Assembly (NCBI GenBank): GCA_947088675.1
Contig: CAMUHN010000013.1
Location: 1-56,726, forward strand
DNA length: 56,726 bases
Origin: an uncultured Roseburia sp.
GTDB taxonomy: Bacteria; Bacillota; Clostridia; Lachnospirales; Lachnospiraceae
Direction of reading: 5' to 3'
The notes under the pieces are model-generated. The model was not told where the DNA came from. It did not search any database and was given only the letters and a program-made list of their open reading frames with translations. Of this stretch, positions 42,247 through 51,228 are shown in pieces; the first letter of the stretch is position 1, and each line of letters opens with the position of its first letter. The position numbers and the translations under genes were made by a program.

Positions 42247-44361
42247 ATGGGCGAATTTGTGAATGTAGCAGAAATTTTCGGTGAAAACGTGTTTAACGAC
42301 GCGGTGATGCAGGCGCGTCTGCCGAAAAAGGTATACAAAAAACTGAAAGAGACAATCAAAGAGGAAAAAGAACTTGACCTTGAGACAGCGGATGTCGTGG
42401 CGCACGAGATGAAAGAGTGGGCCATTGAGAAAGGGGCGACGCATTATACGCACTGGTTTCAGCCGCTGACCGGAGTGACTGCGGAAAAACATGATTCCTT
42501 TATTACCGCTCCGATGGAAAACGGCAAGGTACTGATGAGTTTCTCCGGAAAAGAACTGATCAAGGGCGAACCGGATGCATCCTCGTTTCCGTCCGGCGGT
42601 CTGCGCGCGACGTTTGAGGCAAGAGGGTATACGGCGTGGGACTGTACATCGCCGGCATTTGTAAGGCAGGATGCGGCGGGCGCGACTCTTTGCATCCCTA
42701 CGGCATTCTGTTCCTATACAGGCGAAGCATTGGACCAGAAGACGCCGCTGCTGCGTTCCATGGAGGCAATCAACGAACAGTCGCTGCGTCTGATCCGTCT
42801 GTTTGGAAATACGACCTCGACAAAGGTGACGCCGTCTGTAGGGCCGGAACAGGAATATTTTATTGTGGACAGAGAGAAATATCTGCAGCGGAAAGACCTG
42901 ATCTTTACAGGCCGCACACTCTTCGGGGCTATGCCGCCTAAGGGGCAGGAGATGGAAGACCACTATTTTGGGGCGATACGCGAGAGGATTGCAGCGTATA
43001 TGAAAGATGTGAACAAAGAGCTCTGGAAGCTTGGCGTAACGGCAAAAACACAGCACAACGAGGTTGCCCCGGCGCAGCATGAGCTTGCATCTATTTATTC
43101 GGAGGCGAATATAGCGGTTGACCACAACCAGCTTGTCATGGAGACATTAAAAAAAGTTGCAGGTCGTCACGGGCTGCAGTGTCTGCTTCATGAGAAACCG
43201 TTTGCAGGCGTCAACGGTTCCGGCAAGCACAACAACTGGTCGATTACAACGGACGACGGTATCAACCTTCTGGATCCCGGCAAAACGCCGCATGAAAACG
43301 TGCAGTTTCTGCTTGTGCTCACCTGTATCTTAAAGGCAGTTGACAAACACGCCGATCTTTTGCGCGAGTCGGCGGCGGATGTCGGTAACGATCACAGGCT
43401 TGGGGCAAATGAGGCTCCTCCCGCAGTGATTTCCGTGTATCTGGGCGAGCAGTTACAGGATGTGCTTTCACAGCTGATCAGCACGGGCGCTGCAACGCAC
43501 AGCATCAGCGGAAAGAAGCTGGAGACAGGGGTAAAAACGCTTCCGGAATTTATGAAAGACGCGACAGACCGCAACCGGACATCGCCGTTTGCGTTTACGG
43601 GAAATAAATTTGAATTTCGTATGGTTGGTTCCCAGGATTCCATTGCGCAGCCTAACGTCGTATTAAATACGATTGTGGCGGAATCATTCAGCGAGGCGTG
43701 CGATATATTGGAGAAAGCGGAGGATTTTGAGACAGGTGTGCATGACCTGATCAAACAGTATGCGACAGACCACCAGAGAATCGTTTTCAACGGAAACGGA
43801 TACTCTGACGAGTGGCTGGAAGAAGCAGAAAAACGCGGTCTGCCGAATATCACATGCATGGTAGATGCCATTCCTGCGCTCAATACGGAAAAATCAGTAA
43901 GGTTATTTGAGAAGTTTAAAGTGTTTACAAAAGCGGAACTCGATTCGCGTGTGGAGATTGAATATGAGACATATGCGAAAGAGATGAATATAGAGGCAAG
44001 GGCGATGATTGACATTGCGACAAAACAGATTATTCCGGCCGTGATCAAATATACGACTGTGCTGGCAGATTCCATTGTAACAGTCAAAGAGGCCTGCGGC
44101 GCCGATGTAAGCGCACAGACTGAAATATTGACGGAGGTATCGGATCTGCTTGCGCAGTCAAGAAAAGCGCTTGTCAAACTGCAGGAAGTATCCGATCAGG
44201 CGTCTGCGATGCAGGACGGCAGGGAGCGCGCGGTCTATTATAATGACGAAGTGAAACGCGCAATGGACGAACTGCGTACGCCGATTGACAAACTGGAGAT
44301 GCTGGTTGACAAATCCATGTGGCCGATGCCCTCCTATGGCGATCTGATTTTTGAGGTATAA
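42247..44361 (+). CDS. glnN: Type III glutamine synthetase
   Basis: A 704-residue glutamine synthetase of the long GSIII (GlnN) class, which makes glutamine from glutamate, ammonia and ATP. Recognisable segments are [41 protein letters not shown], the [18 protein letters not shown] stretch and the glutamate site [12 protein letters not shown]. Its length is well above type I enzymes (about 450 residues). AAAGGA lies 9 nt before ATG 42247. It precedes the ammonium transporter gene, forming a nitrogen assimilation unit. Confidence 0.96.
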   Translation: MGEFVNVAEIFGENVFNDAVMQARLPKKVYKKLKETIKEEKELDLETADVVAHEMKEWAIEKGATHYTHWFQPLTGVTAEKHDSFITAPMENGKVLMSFSGKELIKGEPDASSFPSGGLRATFEARGYTAWDCTSPAFVRQDAAGATLCIPTAFCSYTGEALDQKTPLLRSMEAINEQSLRLIRLFGNTTSTKVTPSVGPEQEYFIVDREKYLQRKDLIFTGRTLFGAMPPKGQEMEDHYFGAIRERIAAYMKDVNKELWKLGVTAKTQHNEVAPAQHELASIYSEANIAVDHNQLVMETLKKVAGRHGLQCLLHEKPFAGVNGSGKHNNWSITTDDGINLLDPGKTPHENVQFLLVLTCILKAVDKHADLLRESAADVGNDHRLGANEAPPAVISVYLGEQLQDVLSQLISTGAATHSISGKKLETGVKTLPEFMKDATDRNRTSPFAFTGNKFEFRMVGSQDSIAQPNVVLNTIVAESFSEACDILEKAEDFETGVHDLIKQYATDHQRIVFNGNGYSDEWLEEAEKRGLPNITCMVDAIPALNTEKSVRLFEKFKVFTKAELDSRVEIEYETYAKEMNIEARAMIDIATKQIIPAVIKYTTVLADSIVTVKEACGADVSAQTEILTEVSDLLAQSRKALVKLQEVSDQASAMQDGRERAVYYNDEVKRAMDELRTPIDKLEMLVDKSMWPMPSYGDLIFEV

Positions 44362-44457
44362 TTGATATGGTACATTGTTAATTTAATATTTGCTGCGGCA
44401 GATGTTTTTCCGGTGTGCAGGTCGGTTTTGAGTCTGCATCGGAAATCATGTCAGAAC

Positions 44458-44515
44458 CAGCGGCGCTTTTTTCGGACCACAAAGCAGTGGGAACAGGGAA
44501 AAGTGCCGCTGTTTT
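44458..44515 (+). terminator. Long hairpin with T-tract between glnN and amt (terminator or attenuator)
   Basis: CAGCGGCGCTTTTTTC (44458-44473) pairs with GGGAAAAGTGCCGCTG (about 44496-44511) using a few G-U pairs. The loop holds a nested CCAC/GTGG stem, and TTTTG follows. It is 80 bases before the amt start, in a 233-base gap with no gene, and may end glnN transcription or control read-through into amt. Confidence 0.65.
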
Positions 44516-44594
44516 GATGCACAGCCCCATGCAGAAGAGGCATACCCCGCAGAGGCGGCGCAGTATAAATAAGCAAAACGAGGAGGAAAGAAGT

Positions 44595-46343
44595 ATGACA
44601 GAGGAGACAATGATGCAATTGGTATCGGACAATGTGTTCGGCGTATGGTTTTTAATCGGGGCCGCGCTTGTTTTTTGGATGCAGGCCGGCTTTGCAATGG
44701 TGGAGGCCGGGTTTACCAGGGCGAAAAACACGGGGAATATCCTGATGAAAAATCTGATGGATTTTTGTATTGGTTCGGTGGTGTTTATCCTGATCGGTTT
44801 TTCACTGCTGTTGGGCGAGGATCTGGTCGGCCTGATCGGGAAGCCGGGGTTTGATATATTTACGGCTTATGCAGACTTTGATTTTTCATCTTTTGTATTT
44901 AACCTTGTGTTTTGTGCGACGACAGCGACAATCGTTTCCGGCGCAATGGCGGAGCGGACGAAATTTTTGTCCTACTGTATTTATTCGGGAGTGATCTCCG
45001 CGCTGATTTATCCGATCGAGGCGCACTGGATCTGGGGCGGCGGATGGCTTGCGCAGCTCGGGTTTCATGATTTCGCGGGTTCCTGCGCGATTCACATGGT
45101 CGGCGGAATCTCGGCATTGATCGGTGCGGCGATACTTGGGCCGCGTATCGGAAAATTTGAGAAAGACAAAATAGGGAAAGTAATTAAAGTCAATGCGTTT
45201 CCGGGACATAACCTTGCGCTTGGATGTCTTGGATGCTTTATATTATGGTTTGGCTGGTACGGGTTCAACGGGGCGGCATGTACGAGTATCGAACAGCTCG
45301 GTTCTGTTTTCCTTACGACGACAGTAGCTCCTGCGACGGCAACCGTTGTATGTATGGTTTTTACCTGGATAAAATTCGGGAAACCGGATGTTTCGATGTG
45401 TCTGAATGCATCGCTTGCCGGGCTTGTCGCAATTACGGCGCCCTGTGACGTAACGGACTGCCTGGGGGCTGTGGTCATCGGGTTTGTGGCCGGACTGCTT
45501 GTCGTATTTGGCGTATGGCTTTTGGATTATAAACTTCATGTGGATGACCCGGTCGGCGCCGTAGCGGTACATATGATGAACGGAATCTGGGGAACGATTG
45601 CGGTCGGTCTGTTTGCAACGACCAGCGCTCCGGGAAATGATACGGTGATCGGACTGTTTTACGGAGGCGGTTTTCATCAGCTTGGGCTTCAGCTGGCAGG
45701 CGTGGCGTCAGTCGGCGCATGGGCGGCTGTGTGCATTACCATTACATTTCTGGCAATTCGTGCGGCGATCGGGCTGCGTGTAAGCGAGGAAGAAGAAATT
45801 ATCGGCCTTGACGCAACGGAGCATGGTCTTGTCTCCGCTTATGCCGGATTTTCGATTATGGATATTTCCAATACCATGACAATGGAAGTAAACGAGAATA
45901 CAAATCTTGGGTCAGACGACTATGTGGAGGCGACAGAGGCGCAGAAAAATGCAGCCGTTAAAGTGCAGGCAATGCCGGTATCGTCAACCGGTATCTACAA
46001 GGTTGTGATTGTTTCAAGATTATCAAAATATGATACGTTAAAGAAAGCTATGAACGAAATCGGCGTGACGGGAATGACTGTGACACAGGTGATGGGATGC
46101 GGCATACAGAAAGGAGCCGGTGAGAAATACCGCGGCGTCGAGGTTGACGCAACGCTGCTGCCAAAGGTGAAAGTGGAAGTGGTGGTCAGCAGTATTCCGG
46201 TCGGGAAAGTTGTAGAGACAGCAAAGAGGGCGCTGTACACCGGACATATCGGAGACGGCAAGATCTTTGTCTATGATGTGGCAAAGGTAGTGAAAGTGCG
46301 CACCGGTGAGACGGATGTGGATGCTCTTTTGGATGTGGAATAG
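44595..46343 (+). CDS. amt: Ammonium transporter fused to a C-terminal PII (GlnB-like) domain
   Basis: A 582-residue protein. Residues about 1-415 form an Amt/Mep channel with eleven membrane helices and signatures FWMQAGFAMVEAGFTR, HWIWGGGWLAQLG, FGWYGFNGAA and DDPVGAVAVHMMNGIWG. A linker leads to a full PII domain at about 470-575 with IYKVVIVSRLSKYDTLKKAM, a T-loop with Tyr near 511 (EKYRGVEV) and a C-terminal HIGDGKIFVYDV. PII proteins normally block Amt in trans when nitrogen is plentiful; here the sensor is covalently attached. ATG 44595 has a perfect AGGAGG. It pairs with glnN upstream. Confidence 0.95.
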   Translation: MTEETMMQLVSDNVFGVWFLIGAALVFWMQAGFAMVEAGFTRAKNTGNILMKNLMDFCIGSVVFILIGFSLLLGEDLVGLIGKPGFDIFTAYADFDFSSFVFNLVFCATTATIVSGAMAERTKFLSYCIYSGVISALIYPIEAHWIWGGGWLAQLGFHDFAGSCAIHMVGGISALIGAAILGPRIGKFEKDKIGKVIKVNAFPGHNLALGCLGCFILWFGWYGFNGAACTSIEQLGSVFLTTTVAPATATVVCMVFTWIKFGKPDVSMCLNASLAGLVAITAPCDVTDCLGAVVIGFVAGLLVVFGVWLLDYKLHVDDPVGAVAVHMMNGIWGTIAVGLFATTSAPGNDTVIGLFYGGGFHQLGLQLAGVASVGAWAAVCITITFLAIRAAIGLRVSEEEEIIGLDATEHGLVSAYAGFSIMDISNTMTMEVNENTNLGSDDYVEATEAQKNAAVKVQAMPVSSTGIYKVVIVSRLSKYDTLKKAMNEIGVTGMTVTQVMGCGIQKGAGEKYRGVEVDATLLPKVKVEVVVSSIPVGKVVETAKRALYTGHIGDGKIFVYDVAKVVKVRTGETDVDALLDVE

Positions 46344-46369
46344 GGATATATTTTACACTCTGATAAAGC

Positions 46370-46398
46370 TTTACACTTTTTTCAGAATCTGATATGAT
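46370..46398 (+). promoter_or_regulatory. Promoter of the small gene at 46447
   Basis: TTTACA (46370-46375) and TATGAT (46393-46398) have a 17-bp spacer. A second TTTACACT copy begins 18 bases further upstream (about 46352). Confidence 0.7.
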
Positions 46399-46446
46399 AA
46401 AAATGTAACAGTTCATACAGAGAATATTTCAGAAAGAGGTGATGAT

Positions 46447-46638
46447 ATGCCAAATGGTGCAGAAATTGTTGAAAGAGCGGTGTATGATTTTCAAAAAGTA
46501 CAGGCTCATATGAAAAATGCAAAAAAAGAAAACGCTACCGTAACATACGATGGATTAAAAAAAGATTACCAATCTATAAAAGCGGTTTTAACATCATTGG
46601 GTGTAAATCTCACAGATATTGACGAAATAAAAGAGTAG
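46447..46638 (+). CDS. Small hypothetical protein (63 residues)
   Basis: A short, charged, helical protein with no membrane segment and no recognised family. It has its own promoter, a good ribosome site (AGAGGTGAT, 4-8 nt before ATG) and a very large hairpin terminator, so it appears to be a real single-gene transcript. Codon use looks normal for the window. The function is unknown. Confidence 0.72.
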   Translation: MPNGAEIVERAVYDFQKVQAHMKNAKKENATVTYDGLKKDYQSIKAVLTSLGVNLTDIDEIKE

Positions 46639-46673
46639 CGGCTGCAGAGAGAGCGGCGGTCATTATTTGCCGC

Positions 46674-46751
46674 AAGATGTAAAGTTTTATGCGCTGCCAG
46701 GAAACAGCAGATTGCGTTGTTGTTTCCTGGCAGAAACTTTGCATCTTTTTT
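46674..46751 (+). terminator. Very long two-part hairpin terminator
   Basis: AAGATGTAAAGTTT (46674-46687) pairs with AAACTTTGCATCTT (46734-46747), and inside it CTGCCAGGAAACA (46694-46706) pairs perfectly with TGTTTCCTGGCAG (46721-46733). A six-base bulge separates the two stems, and six T residues end it. It works only in the plus direction. Confidence 0.85.
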
Positions 46752-46782
46752 GTTTGCCAATCAGGATCAGAGGTTTGGTTCG

Positions 46783-47367
46783 TTATGCGGTAAGCGTCAT
46801 GTTCCAATCCAGCGCGCATGCGCCGTCCGGCTTGTTCAGATGCTTCCGGCAGAGCTGCTCACGGGCTTTGATATCCTGCGCAGCGCCGTCTCCGATGCCG
46901 TTACGCCAGTCGGCATAGCCTTTTGCATAGCTGTCAAACAGCTCGCTCCAGGAACGGTAACGTTTTTGCATAATCCGGCCGACGTTTACCGACTCTTTTG
47001 TCATCTCCTGCCGGTCTATATAGCCGCCGATATATGCCATGGCAAGGATCTGGCATGCACGGCACAGATCCCAGGCTCCAAGTACAAGGTCTTCCTCTTC
47101 GCAGTCGTCTGAGTCGTAGAGCGCAGTCAGAAGGCCTACCTGTTCCATCAGCGCTTCCCGGTTGGAAATGCCCCAGTCCCTGCGCAGCATGGTGCGCATA
47201 GACGCACCCTCCTGTTTATTTTTCTCGACAGAGCCGGCGATATATCTCGCATCGCCCTCGGCATATTCTGACCACATGGCGTAAGTGCCGGTCAGCCATT
47301 TTTCTGTGTCATTTGCCGGCAGTGTGCTTTCTGTCTCTTTTTTTCCGAATAATCCAAATAATCCCAT
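46783..47367 (-). CDS. DUF1266 domain-containing protein
   Basis: A 194-residue cytoplasmic protein starting MGLFGLFGKKE. The C-terminal two-thirds match DUF1266 by pattern: GAWDLCRACQILAMAYIGGYID, then RSWSELFDSYAKGYADWR. The function of this domain is unknown. It starts 12 bases after the end of tex on the same strand, so it is probably the second gene of a tex operon. AAAGGAG precedes the ATG. Confidence 0.83.
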   Translation of the reverse strand: MGLFGLFGKKETESTLPANDTEKWLTGTYAMWSEYAEGDARYIAGSVEKNKQEGASMRTMLRRDWGISNREALMEQVGLLTALYDSDDCEEEDLVLGAWDLCRACQILAMAYIGGYIDRQEMTKESVNVGRIMQKRYRSWSELFDSYAKGYADWRNGIGDGAAQDIKAREQLCRKHLNKPDGACALDWNMTLTA

Positions 47368-47378
47368 TTTTTTCTCCT

Positions 47379-49526
47379 TTACCCGTTTATTTTCATTGTC
47401 AGCTGAATGCGCTGTTTTTTTTCATCGACACTTAATACTTTTACATCCACAATATCGCCGACGCTGACAACCTCAAGCGGATGTCTGATAAATTTGTCAC
47501 AGATCTGGGAGATGTGCACCAGACCGTCCTGGTGGACGCCGATATCTACAAATGCGCCGAAGTCTATGACGTTTCGCACAGTTCCTTTTAACACCATGCC
47601 GGGGGATAAGTCTTTGATTTCCAATACGTCGCTTCTTAAAATCGGTTTTGGCATATCCTCACGCGGATCACGTGCCGGTTTTTCCAGTTCTTTTACAATA
47701 TCAGAAAGTGTCAGAGCGCCAATTTCAAGTTCCGCTGCAAGTTTTTCGCAGTCGGAAATTTTCCTGGAGATTCCGGCGGCGCGTTTCTCTCTGATGTCGT
47801 CTAATGTAAGTCCCAGTTTTTCCAGAAGCTTTTTTGTGGCGTCATAGCTTTCCGGGTGGACGCCTGTTGCGTCAAGCGGGTTGTCTCCGTCCGGAATACG
47901 TAAAAAGCCGGCGCACTGTTCATAGGCTTTTGGCCCCAATTTTGAGACTTTCAAAAGTTCTGAGCGCTTTGTAAACCTGCCGTTTTCCTCCCGGTATGTA
48001 ACAATGTTTTTTGCAACAGTTTTACTGATGCCCGAAATGTATTCGAGCAGTGAGGCGGATGCCGTATTTAAATCCACACCGACTTTATTTACGCAGTCCT
48101 CAACGACGCCGCCAAGTGTTTCACTTAATTTTTTCTGATTCATATCATGCTGATACTGTCCGACGCCGATTGATTTCGGATCAATTTTGACAAGTTCCGC
48201 CAGCGGATCCTGCAGACGGCGCGCCATGGAAGCCGCACTGCGCTGCCCAACATCAAAATTCGGAAATTCTTCGGTCGCAAGCTTGCTGGCGGAGTAGACG
48301 GACGCCCCGGCTTCATTTACAATAATATAGCGCAGATCGGCATGGCTTTCCTTGATGAAATCCACAATAATCTGCTCGGATTCCCTGGATGCTGTGCCGT
48401 TTCCCAGGGAAATCAGCGTGATATGGTATTTGTCAATCAGTTTTTTCAATACGGCTTTTGCTTCTGCGATTTTATTTTGCGGAGCAGTCGGATAGATTAC
48501 AGTGGTATCAAGTACTTTTCCGGTCTGATCGACGACGGCCAGCTTGCAGCCGGTGCGAAAAGCCGGGTCCCAGCCAAGGACAACCTGTCCTGCGATCGGA
48601 GGCTGCATCAGCAGCTGTTCTAAATTTTTACCGAATACTTTAATGGCGCCGTCCTCGGCTTTTTCCGAGAGGGCGCTTCGGATTTCGCGCTCGATGGCCG
48701 GAGCGATCAGACGCTCATAGGCGTCTTTCACCGTACTTTTCAATATATCGTTTGTCTGTGCGTTGTCACGTGTGATGACTTTATGTTCCAGATAGCGCAG
48801 AATATCATCCACAGGCGCTTCCACTTTTACTGTTAAAAATTTTTCTTTTTCCCCGCGGTTTAGCGCAAGCGTCCGATGACCGGCCATTTTTGCGACCGGC
48901 TCGTCAAATGCGTAATACATTTCATAAACGGACTCTGCTTCTTCGTCTTTTGCCGTCGAGACAATACGTCCTTTTTTTGTTGTCAGATCGCGTATCCTTG
49001 TGCGGAAGTCCGCTTCGTCAGAGATAGATTCCGCGATAATATCTTTTGCGCCTTCGATGGCCTCGTCGGCGCTTAAGACGCCTTTTTCCTCATTGATGAA
49101 TTTAGCGGCTTCTTCGGTCAGCGGCGTATGAATCATCTGCAGTGAGATGATTGCCGCAAGCGGCTCAAGGCCTTTTTCTTTTGCGACGGTCGCGCGCGTC
49201 CGGCGCTTGGGTTTATAGGGGCGGTACAGATCTTCTACTGCAACCATTGTCTCTGCGTTTGCAATCTGAGCTCTCAGTTCTTCGGTCAGAGCGCCCTGCT
49301 CTTCGATGCCTGCGAGAACCGTTTCCTTGCGCTCCTCCAGATTGCGCAGATAATTCAGCCGCTCCAGAAGATTTCGGAGTATTTCATCATTTAACGCTCC
49401 GGTTGCTTCTTTGCGGTAGCGGGCAATAAACGGGATTGTGTTGCCCTCGTCAATCAGTTCGACCGCTGCAAGAGCCTGTTGGTGTCTGATTCCAAGCTCT
49501 GCAGCGATTTTTGCGATAATGTCCAT
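47379..49526 (-). CDS. tex: Tex-family RNA-binding transcription accessory protein
   Basis: A 715-residue protein with the full Tex layout: N-terminal helical region (PFIARYRKEATGALND), YqgF/RNase H-like domain (LGWDPAFRTGCKLAVVD, then ISLGNGTASRESE), helix-hairpin-helix domain (NTASASLLEYISGIS) and a C-terminal S1 domain (GMVLKGTVRNVIDFGAFVDIG). Tex binds nucleic acids and affects transcription, stress survival and toxin gene expression in several bacteria. ATG 49526 was preferred to 49538 because GAGGAAC lies just before it and family members begin MDII. Confidence 0.95.
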   Translation of the reverse strand: MDIIAKIAAELGIRHQQALAAVELIDEGNTIPFIARYRKEATGALNDEILRNLLERLNYLRNLEERKETVLAGIEEQGALTEELRAQIANAETMVAVEDLYRPYKPKRRTRATVAKEKGLEPLAAIISLQMIHTPLTEEAAKFINEEKGVLSADEAIEGAKDIIAESISDEADFRTRIRDLTTKKGRIVSTAKDEEAESVYEMYYAFDEPVAKMAGHRTLALNRGEKEKFLTVKVEAPVDDILRYLEHKVITRDNAQTNDILKSTVKDAYERLIAPAIEREIRSALSEKAEDGAIKVFGKNLEQLLMQPPIAGQVVLGWDPAFRTGCKLAVVDQTGKVLDTTVIYPTAPQNKIAEAKAVLKKLIDKYHITLISLGNGTASRESEQIIVDFIKESHADLRYIIVNEAGASVYSASKLATEEFPNFDVGQRSAASMARRLQDPLAELVKIDPKSIGVGQYQHDMNQKKLSETLGGVVEDCVNKVGVDLNTASASLLEYISGISKTVAKNIVTYREENGRFTKRSELLKVSKLGPKAYEQCAGFLRIPDGDNPLDATGVHPESYDATKKLLEKLGLTLDDIREKRAAGISRKISDCEKLAAELEIGALTLSDIVKELEKPARDPREDMPKPILRSDVLEIKDLSPGMVLKGTVRNVIDFGAFVDIGVHQDGLVHISQICDKFIRHPLEVVSVGDIVDVKVLSVDEKKQRIQLTMKING

Positions 49527-49612
49527 GTTGTTCCTCATTTCTTAGCTGCCGTTTTGATTCCGGTTACATGCGGCCGGTACCGGACAGCACGCGATACGGG
49601 CTGCATTTGATT

Positions 49613-49641
49613 ATTATAGCGTACTTGTATGCGCGATTCAA
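49613..49641 (-). promoter_or_regulatory. Promoter of tex
   Basis: On the minus strand, TTGAAT (49636-49641) and TATAAT (49613-49618) have a 17-bp spacer, about 87 bases before the tex start. Confidence 0.8.
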
Positions 49642-49660
49642 GTTTAACCTGATAGGTCTG

Positions 49661-49689
49661 TTGTTTTTTTTCTGCAGGCGTGTTACAAT
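49661..49689 (+). promoter_or_regulatory. Promoter of the DUF4190-like gene
   Basis: TTGTTT (49661-49666) and TACAAT (49684-49689) have a 17-bp spacer. The promoter is back to back with that of tex. Confidence 0.65.
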
Positions 49690-49760
49690 AAATCTGTTTT
49701 GAATTTCAGTGCCAGGAGCCAGTATTTTGTGCGGCCTGGGCAGGGATGGAGGATTTTAAA

Positions 49761-50159
49761 ATGGAGAATCAGTCGTTTCGGCAGTCAGGGTCAGGCAAAC
49801 GCCGTTCACTGTGGATGGAAAACGCTTCCTTTGTCTGCGGTCTCATTGCAGTTTCCTGTGTTTGTGCAGTTTATCCCGCTTTTGTTGCAGGATCTCTTGG
49901 AATTGTCTTTGCTCTCTTATCAAGGGGCGGAGAGATGACTTTAACCGGCAAATCAAGGGCCGGGCTGATTATGGGGAGCGTGGGCCTTGCGATCGTGCTT
50001 TTGCTGATGACTTATGTTATTATTGTTGCTTACGTATACTTCGGGGGCATTGAGGAAATGATGGAATTTATGTACGAAAGGATGGAGCTTGATTACAACA
50101 GACTGATGTTTGAAACTGCAAAATGCAGCAATGTGATTACAAGCGCAGTCCACAGATAG
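49761..50159 (+). CDS. DUF4190-like small membrane protein
   Basis: A 132-residue protein with two or three hydrophobic helices (NASFVCGLIAVSCVCAVYPA, and SRAGLIMGSVGLAIVLLLM), in the repeated G-x-x-x-G pattern of DUF4190-like proteins. The C-terminal tail is soluble and acidic. ATG 49761 has GGAGG 8 nt upstream. The last 67 bases overlap the end of the convergent DUF2752 gene. Its function is unknown, but DUF4190 and DUF2752 genes are often neighbours. Confidence 0.72.
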   Translation: MENQSFRQSGSGKRRSLWMENASFVCGLIAVSCVCAVYPAFVAGSLGIVFALLSRGGEMTLTGKSRAGLIMGSVGLAIVLLLMTYVIIVAYVYFGGIEEMMEFMYERMELDYNRLMFETAKCSNVITSAVHR

Positions 50160-50497
50160 CAGTTGCGGTAATGCATTCCGACCGGCAGTTTTCCGTTGGA
50201 GAGTTTTTCTACCGTCTGACTGATCATAAAGCAGCCGCCGACTGCTGCCGTATAGCAGACGATCGGATGATATAAAAAAGACGAAAGCCAGTCTCCCCGG
50301 AAAAAGGCGGCGACTGCGCGTGTTCCGCCGCATCCGGGACAGTAAAAGCCTGTCACGCGATGAAACAGGCAGGGCCTGATCCATTCGGTCAGAGAAATGT
50401 CTGCGGTTTTGAGAAAAATTGCGATAAGCGCAATGACAGCAAGAATACACCAGCCGGCAATATAGCAGATCCGGTCCGTTTTTTTGTCAGTTTTCAT
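50093..50497 (-). CDS. DUF2752 membrane protein
   Basis: A 134-residue membrane protein with the DUF2752 signature FYCPGCGGTRAVAAFFRGDW flanked by helices: one N-terminal (residues about 12-30) and two further C-terminal. The family's function is unknown. GAGG precedes the ATG, and TTGTCA (50563-50568) with TAACCT (50540-50545), 17 bp apart on the minus strand, is a plausible promoter. Its 3' end lies inside the convergent membrane-protein gene. Confidence 0.83.
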   Translation of the reverse strand: MKTDKKTDRICYIAGWCILAVIALIAIFLKTADISLTEWIRPCLFHRVTGFYCPGCGGTRAVAAFFRGDWLSSFLYHPIVCYTAAVGGCFMISQTVEKLSNGKLPVGMHYRNCYLWTALVITLLHFAVSNISLL

Positions 50498-50606
50498 AGG
50501 GAACCTCGTGATTTAAGCTGTGGGAAAGTTGCAATATGCAGGTTAGCATGTTTTTGTCCGAATGACAAGAGATTTTCAAAAAATATGTGTAAAAAAGATA
50601 GTTTTA

Positions 50607-50615
50607 TGATATAAT
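50607..50615 (+). promoter_or_regulatory. Extended -10 promoter of the SprA-like gene
   Basis: TG (50607-50608), one base, then TATAAT (50610-50615). No good -35 is visible, but extended -10 promoters can work without one. The start codon is 37 bases downstream. Confidence 0.6.
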
Positions 50616-50652
50616 GAGTAAAATTATCTGATTAAAATGAAGGAGTGATCGT

Positions 50653-51183
50653 ATGCCAGTAGGACAGGTTTTTGGGTATAGTCCGTATTCCACAGGATTT
50701 TATATCGGAGCAATGCCCCAGGCGGGTATTACAGATGAAAAAGCAGCGGCCGCGGACAGCTCCAAAGGAGCTGCGTTCGGTGCAGAGGAAAGAGAAAGCG
50801 CCGGACGTTTAGCCGGTAAGTCTTCTCCGGAAGAATGTCAGACATGCAAGAACCGCAAATATGTGGATGGTTCGGATGAAAATGTTTCGTTTAAATCAGC
50901 ATCCCATATTGCGCCGGAAGCGGCAGGGGCAAGGGTGCGCGCCCACGAGGGGGAACATGTTTCCAATGCATACAGCGATGCCGAAAAGAACGACGGCAAA
51001 GTATTGCGCGCCTCCGTATCGCTGAAGACAGAGATCTGTCCGGAATGCGGGCGCACGTTTGTGGCGGGCGGAACCACAAATACGATGATAAAATATACCG
51101 ATGAATCAAATCCGTATCAGAAAAACCAAAAGTCGCTGGATGCTGCACGGTTTGTCGGCAACCATATTGATTACGCAGCCTAG
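50653..51183 (+). CDS. SprA-related putative metallopeptidase
   Basis: A 176-residue protein. The N-terminal 55 residues are low-complexity. The rest fits the SprA-related/putative metalloprotease family known mainly from proteobacteria: C62-x-x-C65 in ECQTCKNRKYVDGS, then VSFKSASHIAPEAAGA, a metal site H98-E-G-E-H102, and a second pair C129-x-x-C132 in ICPECGRTFVAGGTT. The two Cys pairs could hold a zinc, and HExxH suggests catalysis. There is no signal peptide. A strong ribosome site (AAGGAG) precedes the ATG. Family recognition is from memory of the motif, and the activity is not shown. Confidence 0.72.
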   Translation: MPVGQVFGYSPYSTGFYIGAMPQAGITDEKAAAADSSKGAAFGAEERESAGRLAGKSSPEECQTCKNRKYVDGSDENVSFKSASHIAPEAAGARVRAHEGEHVSNAYSDAEKNDGKVLRASVSLKTEICPECGRTFVAGGTTNTMIKYTDESNPYQKNQKSLDAARFVGNHIDYAA

Positions 51184-51228
51184 GGTGTTTTTGATTCGTT
51201 CGGGCGGGTAGACGGAGCAGGACTTGAA

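Noticed and set aside
42202-43125. Minus-strand frame of about 307 residues over glnN
   Set aside because: Low-quality composition and no start signal; it lies wholly opposite glutamine synthetase sequence.
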